From Rickettsiales bacterium (GTDB taxonomy: Bacteria > Pseudomonadota > Alphaproteobacteria > Rickettsiales > UBA1997), in assembly GCA_947441695.1 (NCBI GenBank), contig CANEUK010000007.1:1-16567 (forward strand): 16,567 nucleotides of DNA, written 5' to 3'. A program made the position numbers and the translations under genes. The notes under the pieces were generated by a model. The model saw only the letters and a program-made list of their open reading frames with translations. It did not search any database and was not told where the DNA came from. The number at the start of each line of letters is the position of its first letter. Position 1 is the first letter of the stretch. Below, piece after piece: positions 1-7,666 of this stretch.

Positions 1-372
1 ATTTTAGGCATCTTGTTCGTCAGCCAAATATCGATCAAAAATCAACTACTTCACTAACATTTTATCGGCTCTGCTTGCTTACATGCTAAACCCTAATAAA
101 CCTAAGATTTGCTTGAATCGGGTTGAATTTGCTTAAGCGTTATTGGGGTAAATTTAATAAAATCAAAAATCTGCTGCAAATGATTGCAATGCAAAGAGAA
201 ACTCACTTGAAAAGAAATTAATTTTTTTGAACATTTGTTTGTCCGCGCAAGCAGTTCAAAGGTTGTCAAATTCTTTCGATAATAAGCAAAAATTAAGATA
301 AAATATGGCTCTAAAAAAGACTAAGGACGGAATCCTTTAAGCGTTTTTTTTGAAAATCTTTGAATATTTTTG
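1..372. other. Non-coding stretch at left edge, no gene recognised
   Basis: No reading frame of meaningful length and no recognisable RNA gene is visible on either strand; all frames are broken by frequent stops. One minus-strand frame stays open for the last dozen or so codons at the left edge, too short to call. The sequence is AT-rich without an obvious tandem repeat. A weak hairpin at 323-337, followed on the minus strand by six T, may end the tRNA-Leu transcript and is listed separately. The stretch could be a decayed gene or an ordinary spacer of a low-coding-density genome. Confidence 0.5.
313..337 (-). terminator. Possible weak terminator downstream of tRNA-Leu
   Basis: On the minus strand a 5-bp stem AAGGA/TCCTT (323-337) with a 5-base loop is followed within four bases by a run of six T (complement of 313-318). 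It lies about 36 bases beyond the 3' end of tRNA-Leu in the direction of transcription. The stem is short, so this is only a candidate. Confidence 0.3.
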
Positions 373-457
373 TGGTGCGGATAGAGGGACTTGAACCCAC
401 ATGCCTTGCGGCGCTAGATCCTAAGTCTAGTGCGTCTGCCAATTTCGCCATATCCGC
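373..457 (-). tRNA. tRNA-Leu (anticodon UAG)
   Basis: Read on the minus strand this is an 85-base class II tRNA. The acceptor arm GCGGATA (457-451) pairs with TATCCGC, followed by the discriminator A and an encoded CCA (3' end at 373). The anticodon stem CTAGA/TCTAG encloses the loop CTTAGGA, giving anticodon TAG, which reads CUN leucine codons. The T arm contains GGTTCAAGTCC, and a variable arm of the leucine type is present. It lies downstream of rplU-rpmA on the same strand but behind a strong hairpin terminator, so it probably has its own promoter or depends on readthrough. Confidence 0.96.
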
Positions 458-475
458 CCTAAGAAAAAAGAAATT

Positions 476-515
476 AAAAATCCGATTTGTATATTTTTGA
501 ACAAATCGGATTTTT
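476..515 (-). terminator. Strong rho-independent terminator after rpmA
   Basis: A perfect 15-bp inverted repeat (476-490 with 501-515) encloses a 10-base loop. The GC-containing core is TCCGATTTGT/ACAAATCGGA, and the outer five pairs are A/T. On the minus strand it begins six bases beyond the rpmA stop codon and the stem runs into a T-rich tract. The A/T outer arms make it potentially bidirectional, but only the rpmA side has an adjacent gene. It separates rplU-rpmA from tRNA-Leu. Confidence 0.85.
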
Positions 516-520
516 AAATT

Positions 521-784
521 TTAGTTTGAAGGGACAACATTTATGAATATTCTTCTTCCTTTGTGAGTTGATTTTACAAAGTTCACAAATCCAGCAATTT
601 TAGCAAAAATTGTGTGGTCTTTGCCAATTCCAGTATTTTCACCAGGATGCCATTTTGTTCCCCTTTGGCGAACAATAATGTTTCCAGTAATTACGGATTG
701 ACCGCCATATTTTTTAACCCCAAGTCTTCTACCAGCCGAATCTCGACCGTTTCTTGAGCTACCTCCAGCTTTTTTTGACGCCAT
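521..784 (-). CDS. rpmA: 50S ribosomal protein L27
   Basis: An 87-residue protein of normal family length and near-canonical sequence. The N-terminus MASKKAGGSSRNGRDS is the basic, Gly/Ser-rich tail that reaches the peptidyl-transferase centre in the ribosome. It is followed by the conserved GGQ, NIIVRQRGTK and GIGKDHT motifs. The start ATG at 784 has a clear Shine-Dalgarno AGGAG six bases upstream. It lies 55 bases downstream of rplU on the same strand in the standard rplU-rpmA order and is followed by a strong terminator. The obgE gene that often follows in other bacteria is absent here. The start leaves Ala as the second residue, so no N-terminal cleavage peptide of the Firmicutes type is present. 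Confidence 0.97.
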   Translation of the reverse strand: MASKKAGGSSRNGRDSAGRRLGVKKYGGQSVITGNIIVRQRGTKWHPGENTGIGKDHTIFAKIAGFVNFVKSTHKGRRIFINVVPSN

Positions 785-839
785 GGATACTCCTAAATGT
801 TATACAGAAATTTAAGAAAAATCTTTAAACCCCGTACGG

Positions 840-1154
840 CTAAGCCTTAATTGATAAGATTTTTAATAAAGTTTGTTGCTGACGGTGACCATTTTTTCTA
901 CGAGAATTTTTTCTTCTTCTTTTTTTAAAGATAATCACTTTGTCATTTTTAAAAGTTTTGACAACTTCTGCTTCAACTTCTGCTCCATTGACTAAAGGAT
1001 TGCCAAAAGAAACATTTCCTTCGTCAGACTTAACTAATAGAACTTTGTTGAGTGTTATTTTTGAACCAGATTCGCCAACAAGTTTTTCAACAATAATTTT
1101 TTCGTTAGCGCAAACGCGGTATTGTTTTCCGCCAGTTTCGATAATTGCAAACAT
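840..1154 (-). CDS. rplU: 50S ribosomal protein L21
   Basis: A 104-residue protein matching L21: the start MFAIIETGGKQYRV, the central FGNPLVNGAEVEAEV and the basic C-terminal KKRRRKNSRRKNGHRQ region are family hallmarks. L21 binds 23S rRNA in the large subunit. The ATG at 1154 fits the family N-terminus, but no good Shine-Dalgarno is visible (an A/T-rich leader precedes it). It is the first gene of the rplU-rpmA pair; the likely promoter lies in 1155-1230, where a perfect TTGACA is found on the minus strand within an inverted repeat. The stop codon is TAG. Confidence 0.97.
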   Translation of the reverse strand: MFAIIETGGKQYRVCANEKIIVEKLVGESGSKITLNKVLLVKSDEGNVSFGNPLVNGAEVEAEVVKTFKNDKVIIFKKRRRKNSRRKNGHRQQQTLLKILSIKA

Positions 1155-1206
1155 AAATTTTTTCTAAGTAAAAAGAGCATCTTTAATAAAGGGTCGCGCA
1201 ACTTAT

Positions 1207-1236
1207 GATTGACAAAATGCTTGTCAATCTTTTTTT
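1207..1236. promoter_or_regulatory. Inverted repeat with TTGACA in both arms, between divergent rplU and LD-carboxypeptidase genes
   Basis: GATTGACAA (1207-1215) and TTGTCAATC (1221-1229) form a perfect 9-bp inverted repeat with a 5-base loop, followed on the plus strand by seven T (1230-1236). Two readings are possible. As DNA, each arm holds a consensus -35 hexamer TTGACA, one per strand; on the minus strand CATAAG lies about 15 bases downstream and could be a -10 for rplU. As RNA, the hairpin plus T run has the form of a plus-strand terminator, although no plus-strand gene lies upstream. The promoter/operator reading fits the position better, but neither is proven. Confidence 0.45.
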
Positions 1237-1313
1237 CGTCTTTTATTTGTTCTAACCTTTGCTTTAAGCAAGTTTAAATAAAATCAATCGCCAACTTCAA
1301 GCCAACATCAAAT

Positions 1314-3341
1314 ATGAAAATTCAAGGCATAAACAGTTTAAAAATTGCTTTAATTACCCCAGCCTGCGGACATAAACAAATGGGAGGAAATATCGAGCAA
1401 AGCGCACAAAGAGTTAAGGCGATGGGTTTTGATGTTGTTTTTGATTCAAATAGTGATAGCGAATTATATCCCTTTCGTCATTCAGATATTGCTAATACAG
1501 CCGAAACAAGAGCCTTACAGATTATTAACTTTGCGCAGGATCCAGACATATCGGCAATGTGGGCAATAAATGGTGGCGAATCTGCGCCCGAGGTTGCTAA
1601 ATTGTTAGTGGATTACGGAAATAATCCGAAAGAATATATTGAAAAACACCAAATAGATCCTCTAAGCGGTCAAAAACTTGAATATGTTTTAGGAGCTGAA
1701 AATGGATTTTCCAATGATAGACCTTTGCCAGTAATAGTTGGGATGAGTGATGTTTCTGGTATTCAAATTGCTTTGGCAAAATTTGGCTTTCCTTCTATTT
1801 ACGGAAATGTTGCTGGAGTTAGTGAAAATGTGACTAAGAATGTTTCTGCTGCAATGAAATCAGATGATAGTTATCAAACTGAATTTGAGGGTCTTATTTT
1901 AGCAGATAAGGAAGGAATCAAAGAAACAATCTCTGGTTCAGTTTATGCAACTGTAGCCGGAGGTTTGTTTGCCTCACTAAATACACCTTGGCAACCCAAA
2001 TTTGCTCCAAATACCGTATTGATGGTTGAAGATGTTAGTGGTTATGAAGTTTTGTCAAAAAGATTAAGGGCGGCCAAAGAAGCTGGAGCACTAGAAAATG
2101 TGCAGGCAATATTGGTAGGAAAAGCAAGTGGTGTTGGGGGAAATGCAGAAGAAAGTTTGCCAAAAGAATTGCAAGATTTAGCTAAAGATCTTGATCAGCC
2201 ATTATTTTTTATTCCTGGTAATCAATTTGGACACCTTCATGCAGGTCAAGAACCAACTCCAATCATGAATTTTGGCAATATTGCAATTGATGTCGGGAAC
2301 AACAAAGCAATTATCACTAAGCAAGGCCAATTAGAAAATTCAAGATTATATCAGCAACAAGGAGGCTTTTCAAAAAAAGATTCGGAAATTACTCCTGATT
2401 TTAAGCAAGAAAGAAAATCAGAGCCAAAATCATATGCTGATTTTAAAGATAATGCTGAACTTGAATTATCGCCGTTGAATGATTCCGCCAGCAAACATGG
2501 TGAATTAAACCAAATAAATGATGTGGTTGTGGTTGATTCTAATTCAATTTCAAATCAAAAAGATTTAAAAGGAAAAACCCTTCTTATTACAGGCGGATCG
2601 TGGGTTGAGCTTGGTCGTGACTTAACCGATCTTTATAACAAAAAAATCTTAAGCGAAGCAAGCGGAATAATTGTTGGAATAAATGATAATCAAGCAAAAT
2701 TTCAAGAAAGAATAAAACAGGCAACTACGCCTCTTGAAAAAGCGGCAATTGGATTGTCTTTTGCCACAACGCCCGATTTTGAATATCACCCAGATGAAAC
2801 AGGCAGATTCGTCTTTGATTCCTCATTTTTAAAACGCGATGATCCAAAAGTGGTTGGAAATAACTGGATTAAAGGAATGTTAAAAAAACATGATATTGCT
2901 CCTGAAAATATAGAGATAGAAGGAAGAAATATTATCCTTACAATTGAAGCGGCGGATATCGAGAAATTATCTCAAAAAAGCCAAGATTTAGACCTAATAA
3001 AAGAAACTCAAAATAGAGTTTCTTATTTGGCAAAAAGATATTTGGACAAAGATTCAAAAACTAACGAGAATCAGGCTGGCGATAAAGTTGAAAGAGAGAT
3101 TCCGGTTTTTATGGTTGATAGGCAAAAAATACCGCAAACCCTTAAAGCAAAAGCAAAAGAAGGTGATTTTCTTGTTGAAAAATTGAAAGTTAGGGTTCAA
3201 GGCGATTCTTTAGAAAAAATTAGCTGGGTTGAAAAACTAGGGTTTGAGAACAAAGCAGAAAAACCACGATCATTTTTAGAAGCTGCTCAAGATGGAAAAA
3301 ATGGAAATAATATAAGTAAAGGCGAGGGTAGCGAACGATAA
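1314..3341 (+). CDS. LD-carboxypeptidase (peptidase S66) with long C-terminal extension
   Basis: Residues 1-335 match the S66 fold: ALITPACG at 12-19, INGGES at 85-90, VGMSDVSGIQIAL at 142-154 with the expected nucleophile Ser145, LMVEDV at 236-241 with Glu239, and FGHLHAGQEPTPI at 305-317 with His307. All three Ser-Glu-His residues of the family are therefore present. Known members remove the terminal D-Ala from muropeptide tetrapeptides during peptidoglycan recycling in the cytoplasm; no signal peptide is seen. Family proteins usually have about 300 residues, so residues 340-675 are extra. This tail begins with a Ser/Asp/Lys-rich linker. It contains GKTLLITGG and GIIVGIND around residues 417-455, weakly reminiscent of the enzyme's own segment at 235-270, and ends in a charged Gly/Lys-rich tract. 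A related S66 group acts on microcin-C-like peptides, so the substrate is uncertain. No Shine-Dalgarno is visible. The gene stands alone and diverges from rplU. Confidence 0.85.
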   Translation: MKIQGINSLKIALITPACGHKQMGGNIEQSAQRVKAMGFDVVFDSNSDSELYPFRHSDIANTAETRALQIINFAQDPDISAMWAINGGESAPEVAKLLVDYGNNPKEYIEKHQIDPLSGQKLEYVLGAENGFSNDRPLPVIVGMSDVSGIQIALAKFGFPSIYGNVAGVSENVTKNVSAAMKSDDSYQTEFEGLILADKEGIKETISGSVYATVAGGLFASLNTPWQPKFAPNTVLMVEDVSGYEVLSKRLRAAKEAGALENVQAILVGKASGVGGNAEESLPKELQDLAKDLDQPLFFIPGNQFGHLHAGQEPTPIMNFGNIAIDVGNNKAIITKQGQLENSRLYQQQGGFSKKDSEITPDFKQERKSEPKSYADFKDNAELELSPLNDSASKHGELNQINDVVVVDSNSISNQKDLKGKTLLITGGSWVELGRDLTDLYNKKILSEASGIIVGINDNQAKFQERIKQATTPLEKAAIGLSFATTPDFEYHPDETGRFVFDSSFLKRDDPKVVGNNWIKGMLKKHDIAPENIEIEGRNIILTIEAADIEKLSQKSQDLDLIKETQNRVSYLAKRYLDKDSKTNENQAGDKVEREIPVFMVDRQKIPQTLKAKAKEGDFLVEKLKVRVQGDSLEKISWVEKLGFENKAEKPRSFLEAAQDGKNGNNISKGEGSER

Positions 3342-3439
3342 ACCGATAAAAAAGTTAAGAATAATCAATTACGGAAATTTTGAGATAAAATTAGTCAGAA
3401 TATTTGCTGTCAACGTCATTTTGATTTTAGACTCAATAC

Positions 3440-3459
3440 GAATTTTTCCTCAAAAATTC
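3440..3459. repeat. Small hairpin between convergent LD-carboxypeptidase and thioredoxin genes
   Basis: GAATTTTT (3440-3447) and AAAAATTC (3452-3459) form an 8-bp inverted repeat with a CCTC loop, in the 172-base gap between the two convergent genes. Neither side is followed by a real T run beyond the stem, so it is only a weak candidate for a bidirectional terminator. The rest of the gap is AT-rich and shows no gene. Confidence 0.3.
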
Positions 3460-3513
3460 TTTGCTGGTTAAGAGTGTAAATTAATAGTTTGGTATGGTTG
3501 ATTTTAAAACTAA

Positions 3514-4092
3514 CTAAAAGTTTTCGAGGTTCTTGTTCTTTAAAAAATCTCTAATTTCGTTAATTGAAAAATCTTGTAAATTGCCGCGAAAACGCATTAC
3601 AACATTACCTTTTTTGTCGATAATTAAAGTTTCGGGAACCGCTTGAATTCCAGTTATTTTACTAAACAATCCGCGACTATCTGTGGCAATTAATTTGTAA
3701 GGATTGCCGCTTTTTTTTAAATAATTTTTGGTATTTTCGTCAATGTCGCGCCACGCTATTCCGTAAATATCAACAATATTTTCTCTTTGTAATCTTAACA
3801 AAACTTCGTGTTCAGATTTACAAGTCGAACACCAAGAGGCAAAAAAGTTTATCAACGAATATTTGCCAATCAGATTTTGTTTTGAAAAATCTTCCTTTTC
3901 GTTGAACAAATTGGGAAATGAAAATTCTGGTAGCACAATTTTTTCTTTTTCAAAATGAACTGAAAAATTATCGTCAGAATTGGGGCTTTTATTTTTTTTC
4001 TCAAAATCTTGTTGTTTGTTTAGATTGTAGGTTGCAAACCCAATTACGTTAACCAAAAAAATCAATATCAAAAAAGGCAAAAATCTTTTCAT
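3514..4092 (-). CDS. CcmG/DsbE-type membrane-anchored thioredoxin
   Basis: A 192-residue protein. An N-terminal hydrophobic segment (about residues 4-22) acts as an uncleaved anchor or signal, and a thioredoxin-like domain follows (about 50-185). The redox motif is WCSTC with Cys88 and Cys91, and VPETLIID (152-159) carries the cis-Pro at 153. The series YGIAWRD, SGNPYKLIATDSRG, TGIQAVPETLIID is typical of CcmG/DsbE rather than of generic TlpA. In the family this periplasmic protein reduces apocytochrome c thiols before haem attachment by the Ccm system. The usual active site is WCPTC, so Ser in place of Pro at 89 is a small departure. No other ccm gene is in the window. The start lies 14 bases from the divergent tgt start, and no Shine-Dalgarno is visible. 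Confidence 0.85.
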   Translation of the reverse strand: MKRFLPFLILIFLVNVIGFATYNLNKQQDFEKKNKSPNSDDNFSVHFEKEKIVLPEFSFPNLFNEKEDFSKQNLIGKYSLINFFASWCSTCKSEHEVLLRLQRENIVDIYGIAWRDIDENTKNYLKKSGNPYKLIATDSRGLFSKITGIQAVPETLIIDKKGNVVMRFRGNLQDFSINEIRDFLKNKNLENF

Positions 4093-4106
4093 AACTTAAA
4101 AAATAA

Positions 4107-5234
4107 ATGAGCGTAGAATTTTCTTTCAAACTAAAAAACATCGAAAATAAAGCAAGAAGAGGAGAGGTTGTAACTGCTCACGGTAATATTCAAACTCCTG
4201 CTTTTATGCCAGTTGGTACTGCCGCAACTGTTAAGGCAATAAAATTTTGCGATGTTCAAAAATCTGGCGCAGAAATTATTTTAGGAAATACTTATCATTT
4301 GATGTTGCGACCGGGATCAAATCTAATTGAACAACTTGGCGGTCTTCACAAATTTATGAATTGGAATAAGCCAATTCTTACTGATTCTGGCGGTTTTCAG
4401 GTGATGTCTTTATCAAAAATCAGAAAAATTTCGGATGAAGGTGTTGAATTTTCATCGCATATTGATGGCACAAAATATTTTGTTAGCCCCGAACGCTCGA
4501 TTGAAATTCAACACCAACTAGGAAGCGACATCACAATGATTTTTGATGAATGTGTACAATTTCCTGCAACTTTTCAACAAGCCAAAGATGCCATGCAACG
4601 TTCTATTTTGTGGGCGCAAAGGTCAAAAGCAGCTTTCAAAGAAAGACTCGGTTACGGAATTTTTGGTATTGTGCAAGGTTCAACCTTCAAAGATTTGCGT
4701 CAAATTTCTGCGCAAAAATTAATTGAAATTGATTTTGATGGATACGCAATTGGCGGTTTGGCTGTTGGCGAGGGTCAAGATTTAATGTTTGAGGTTTTGG
4801 ATTATGCGCCAGATTTTTTGCCGCAAAATAAACCGCGTTATTTAATGGGAGTTGGAAAGCCTTCAGATATTGTTGGCGCAGTTGCGCGCGGTATTGACAT
4901 GTTTGACTGCGTAATTCCAACGCGCTCTGGTCGAAATGGACAAGCTTTTACTCGGGAAGGCGTTATTAATATTCGAAATGCTAAACATCGTGAAAATCCA
5001 AATCCGCTAGACCAAAAATGCCAATGCTACGCTTGTCAAAATCATAGTTGCGCTTATTTACATCACTTGACTAAGTCGAATGAAATTTTGGCTTCAATGT
5101 TGATGTCTGAACATAATATTTTTTATTACCAAGATTTAATGTCTGAAATTCGCAAACACATTGAAGAGAAAAATTTTTCTGAATTTGCTAAAAAATTTTT
5201 GATAAAAAATAAGGAAAGCTCCGAGCAAATTTAA
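4107..5234 (+). CDS. tgt: Queuine/preQ1 tRNA-guanine transglycosylase
   Basis: A 375-residue protein of normal family length, colinear with Tgt throughout: the N-terminal KARRGEVVTAHG and FMPVGT, LTDSGGFQVMSL (91-102) with the catalytic Asp93, and RGIDMFDCVIPTRSGRNG (261-278) with the nucleophilic Asp. The zinc site is Cys305, Cys307 and Cys310 (CQCYAC) plus His336. The enzyme exchanges guanine at wobble position 34 of GUN-anticodon tRNAs for preQ1 in bacteria; some intracellular bacteria instead salvage queuine from the host. No queuosine synthesis gene is in the window, so the substrate cannot be decided. The start at 4107 is fixed by family alignment. It has no Shine-Dalgarno and only 14 bases separate it from the divergent ccmG-like start, so its promoter must overlap that gene. 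Confidence 0.96.
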   Translation: MSVEFSFKLKNIENKARRGEVVTAHGNIQTPAFMPVGTAATVKAIKFCDVQKSGAEIILGNTYHLMLRPGSNLIEQLGGLHKFMNWNKPILTDSGGFQVMSLSKIRKISDEGVEFSSHIDGTKYFVSPERSIEIQHQLGSDITMIFDECVQFPATFQQAKDAMQRSILWAQRSKAAFKERLGYGIFGIVQGSTFKDLRQISAQKLIEIDFDGYAIGGLAVGEGQDLMFEVLDYAPDFLPQNKPRYLMGVGKPSDIVGAVARGIDMFDCVIPTRSGRNGQAFTREGVINIRNAKHRENPNPLDQKCQCYACQNHSCAYLHHLTKSNEILASMLMSEHNIFYYQDLMSEIRKHIEEKNFSEFAKKFLIKNKESSEQI

Positions 5235-5255
5235 ATAGACTTTTTTTAAGTCTAT
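5235..5255 (+). terminator. Hairpin immediately after tgt
   Basis: TAGACTT (5236-5242) pairs with AAGTCTA (5248-5254), with one further A/T pair outside and a loop of five T. It starts one base after the tgt stop codon, as a terminator would, but the T run sits in the loop and no T run follows the stem. It may serve as a 3' end stabiliser or a weak terminator. Confidence 0.4.
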
Positions 5256-5346
5256 AAAGGCAACGCAATCTTAGTTGAAATAAGGAATTTTCTTGTCAAT
5301 TAGAAATCGACCAATAAGTTGCGCGATTACTATCTTGCTTTGGGCT

Positions 5347-5436
5347 TTTATACTAAATCAAATTCGATTTAAGTCGAATTTGGCTTGCTTTTGAATTGCT
5401 ACGCGGCGAATAAATCACCGCATCCGCAATAGATTT
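5347..5436. repeat. Left copy of a dispersed palindromic element flanking fusA
   Basis: The copy begins with TTTATACTAAATCAAATTC (5347-5365), identical at 18 of 19 positions to 7699-7717 on the other side of fusA. An inverted repeat CAAATTCGA/TCGAATTTG (5359-5367 with 5374-5382) follows. Then comes TTTTGAATTGCT, resembling the left arm context of the right copy, and GGCGAATAAATCA. The segment 5420-5436 is the exact reverse complement of 7767-7783 (17 bases). The core is thus inverted relative to the shared left flank when the two copies are compared. It is non-coding and lies upstream of the fusA promoter candidate. Confidence 0.7.
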
Positions 5437-5475
5437 TGATTTTTTAAAAACCAAGATCTTGAATCAGTTTGAGTA

Positions 5476-5481
5476 TATAAT
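5476..5481 (+). promoter_or_regulatory. Candidate -10 box for fusA
   Basis: A perfect TATAAT hexamer lies about 107 bases upstream of the fusA ATG. No convincing TTGACA-like -35 stands 16-18 bases upstream; the nearest TTGAAT at 5459 is too close. In DNA this AT-rich a chance match is possible. Confidence 0.35.
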
Positions 5482-5587
5482 CTTTCAGATGACCTGAACA
5501 GATCTTTGCAATTCAACAAAAAAGATCTCTAATTTTTAAATTCCAAACCCCTAAATCCTTCAACTTATCAACAATCATTTTTTGTTT

Positions 5588-7666
5588 ATGGCACGTCAAA
5601 TTGAGATCGAAAAATACCGCAATATCGGAATTATGGCGCATATTGACGCTGGCAAAACCACCACGACTGAACGCATTCTTTTTTATACTGGAAAATCTCA
5701 CAAAATTGGCGAAGTTCACGACGGAGCCGCAACTATGGATTGGATGGAGCAAGAACAAGAGCGAGGTATAACAATCACATCTGCTGCTACAACTTGTTTT
5801 TGGAATAATCATCGCATCAATATTATAGACACTCCAGGACACGTAGATTTTACAATTGAGGTTGAGCGTTCTTTGCGCGTTTTAGATGGCGCGGTTGCAG
5901 TTTTTGATGCGGTTGCTGGTGTTGAGCCTCAATCAGAAACAGTATGGCGCCAAGCTAACAAATACAAAGTTCCAAGAATGTGTTTCGTAAATAAAATGGA
6001 CAGAACCGGAGCCAATTTTTATCGATGCGTTGATATGATGAAAACTCGACTTGGTGCCCGCCCAATTCCTTTGCAATTGCCAATTAATGAAGCTGAAAAT
6101 TACGGTGGATTGATTGATTTAGTTAAGATGAAAGCGGTTGTTTGGAAAGATGAAACTATGGGAGCCGACTATTCTTTAGAAGAAATTCCGGCCGATATTT
6201 TAAGCAAAGCAAAAGAATATCGTGAACAGCTGGTTGAAGCTGCAATCGAACAAGATGACGTTTTAATGGAAAACTATCTAGCCGGAGAGTCAATTTCTGA
6301 AGCTGATTTAAAAAAATGTATTCGCCAAGCAACAATATCTGGAGCTTTTGTGCCAGTTTTAAATGGAACTGCGTTTAAAAATAAGGGCGTTCAAACCTTG
6401 CTTGATGCGGTAGTTGATTACTTGCCAAGCCCAGTTGATATCAAAAAAATTCCGGCGATAAATCTTAAAAGCGAAGAACATATTAGCATTAATTGTGGTG
6501 ATAAAAAGTTTGCTGGTTTGGCTTTTAAAATTATGACAGATCCTTTTGTTGGTTCGTTAACTTTTGTGCGTATTTACTCCGGAACCTTAACAAGCGGAAC
6601 TGGGGCGGTTAATACAACCAAAAATAAAAAGGAAAGAATTGGTCGTATTCTTTTGATGCATGCAAATAACCGAGAAGATATCAAAGAAGCTTACGCCGGA
6701 GATATCGTTGCGCTAGCTGGGTTAAAAGATACCACAACAGGAGATACTTTGGTTGAAACCGATTATGATATTGTCTTGGAAAGAATGATTTTTCCTGAAC
6801 CAGTAATCGAGGTTTCAGTTGAGCCAAAATCAACCGCTGATCAAGAAAAAATGGGTATGGCTTTGTCAAGATTAGCTTCAGAAGATCCATCTTTGCGCAT
6901 TGAATCCGATCAAGAATCTGGTCAAACAATTTTGAGAGGAATGGGAGAGTTGCATTTAGAGATCATTATCGATCGAATGAAGCGCGAATTTAAAGTTGAG
7001 GCGAACATTGGTCAGCCAAAAGTAGCTTATCGCGAAACAATTACAAAAAAAGTTGAAATCGACTACACGCACAAAAAGCAATCTGGTGGTTCTGGTCAAT
7101 TTGCAAAAGTTAAAATTAGTTTCGAGCCTATTCCTGTTGACGACAAAGAAAACTTTATTTTTGAAAGCGAAATTGTCGGCGGAAGAGTTCCAAAAGAATA
7201 TATTCCTGGGGTTGAAAAAGGTTTAAAATCGGCAAAAGAAACAGGTTTTTTAGCTGGATTTCCTGTTGTTAGATTAAAAACAATCTTGCTTGACGGAGCT
7301 TATCACGATGTAGATTCAAGTGTTCTGGCATTTGAAATTGCATCGAGGTCAGCTTTTAGAGAAGCTATGCAAAAAGCTGGCTCAATAATTCTTGAGCCTA
7401 TTATGAAAGTAGAAGTTGTTACTCCTGAAGATTATATGGGAGACGTGATAGGCGATATAAACTCACGTCGCGGACAAATTCAAAACTTAGAAGGCAGAGA
7501 CGTGGCTCAAGTGATAACAGCGAAAGTTCCTTTGGCATCAATGTTTGGATATGTAAATACTCTTCGTTCTTTGTCTCAAGGTCGAGCCAGCTATGCCATG
7601 GAATTCGATTGTTATGAGCCAGTTCCATCTGCCGTTGCCGAAGAAATTAAGGTCAAAAAATCGTGA
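5588..7666 (+). CDS. fusA: Translation elongation factor G
   Basis: A 692-residue protein with all EF-G features: G1 AHIDAGKT (17-24), G2 RGITIT (59-64), G3 DTPGH (81-85) and G4 NKMD (135-138), followed by domains II to V through the C-terminal MFGYVNTLRSLSQGRASYAM region. EF-G uses GTP to translocate tRNA and mRNA on the ribosome and, with RRF, recycles ribosomes. I chose the ATG at 5588 because MARQIEIEKYRNIGI is the usual family start; an in-frame TTG two codons upstream adds only two residues. No Shine-Dalgarno is visible. The gene usually sits in the str operon (rpsL-rpsG-fusA-tuf), but here tgt precedes it and the ankyrin gene follows, both across large gaps. The stop is TGA, showing TGA is not reassigned. 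Confidence 0.98.
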   Translation: MARQIEIEKYRNIGIMAHIDAGKTTTTERILFYTGKSHKIGEVHDGAATMDWMEQEQERGITITSAATTCFWNNHRINIIDTPGHVDFTIEVERSLRVLDGAVAVFDAVAGVEPQSETVWRQANKYKVPRMCFVNKMDRTGANFYRCVDMMKTRLGARPIPLQLPINEAENYGGLIDLVKMKAVVWKDETMGADYSLEEIPADILSKAKEYREQLVEAAIEQDDVLMENYLAGESISEADLKKCIRQATISGAFVPVLNGTAFKNKGVQTLLDAVVDYLPSPVDIKKIPAINLKSEEHISINCGDKKFAGLAFKIMTDPFVGSLTFVRIYSGTLTSGTGAVNTTKNKKERIGRILLMHANNREDIKEAYAGDIVALAGLKDTTTGDTLVETDYDIVLERMIFPEPVIEVSVEPKSTADQEKMGMALSRLASEDPSLRIESDQESGQTILRGMGELHLEIIIDRMKREFKVEANIGQPKVAYRETITKKVEIDYTHKKQSGGSGQFAKVKISFEPIPVDDKENFIFESEIVGGRVPKEYIPGVEKGLKSAKETGFLAGFPVVRLKTILLDGAYHDVDSSVLAFEIASRSAFREAMQKAGSIILEPIMKVEVVTPEDYMGDVIGDINSRRGQIQNLEGRDVAQVITAKVPLASMFGYVNTLRSLSQGRASYAMEFDCYEPVPSAVAEEIKVKKS

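Larger units (their letters stand above)
5235..5587. other. Intergenic region between tgt and fusA
   Basis: No gene is visible. It holds a hairpin just after the tgt stop (5235-5255), the left palindromic element (5347-5436) and a consensus -10 hexamer TATAAT at 5476-5481, each listed separately. The long leader before fusA shows no Shine-Dalgarno. Confidence 0.6.

Noticed and set aside
1..372. Possible small RNA (SRP, 6S, tmRNA) in the left-edge gap
   Set aside because: No conserved core of these RNAs could be recognised; only a weak hairpin next to the tRNA was found.
5235..5255. Hairpin after tgt as a firm rho-independent terminator
   Set aside because: Its T run is in the loop and none follows the stem, so it is kept only as a low-confidence candidate.
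5582..5590. TTG at 5582 as an upstream start of fusA
   Set aside because: It adds only two residues before MARQIEIEKY, the ordinary family N-terminus, and has no Shine-Dalgarno; the ATG at 5588 fits better.
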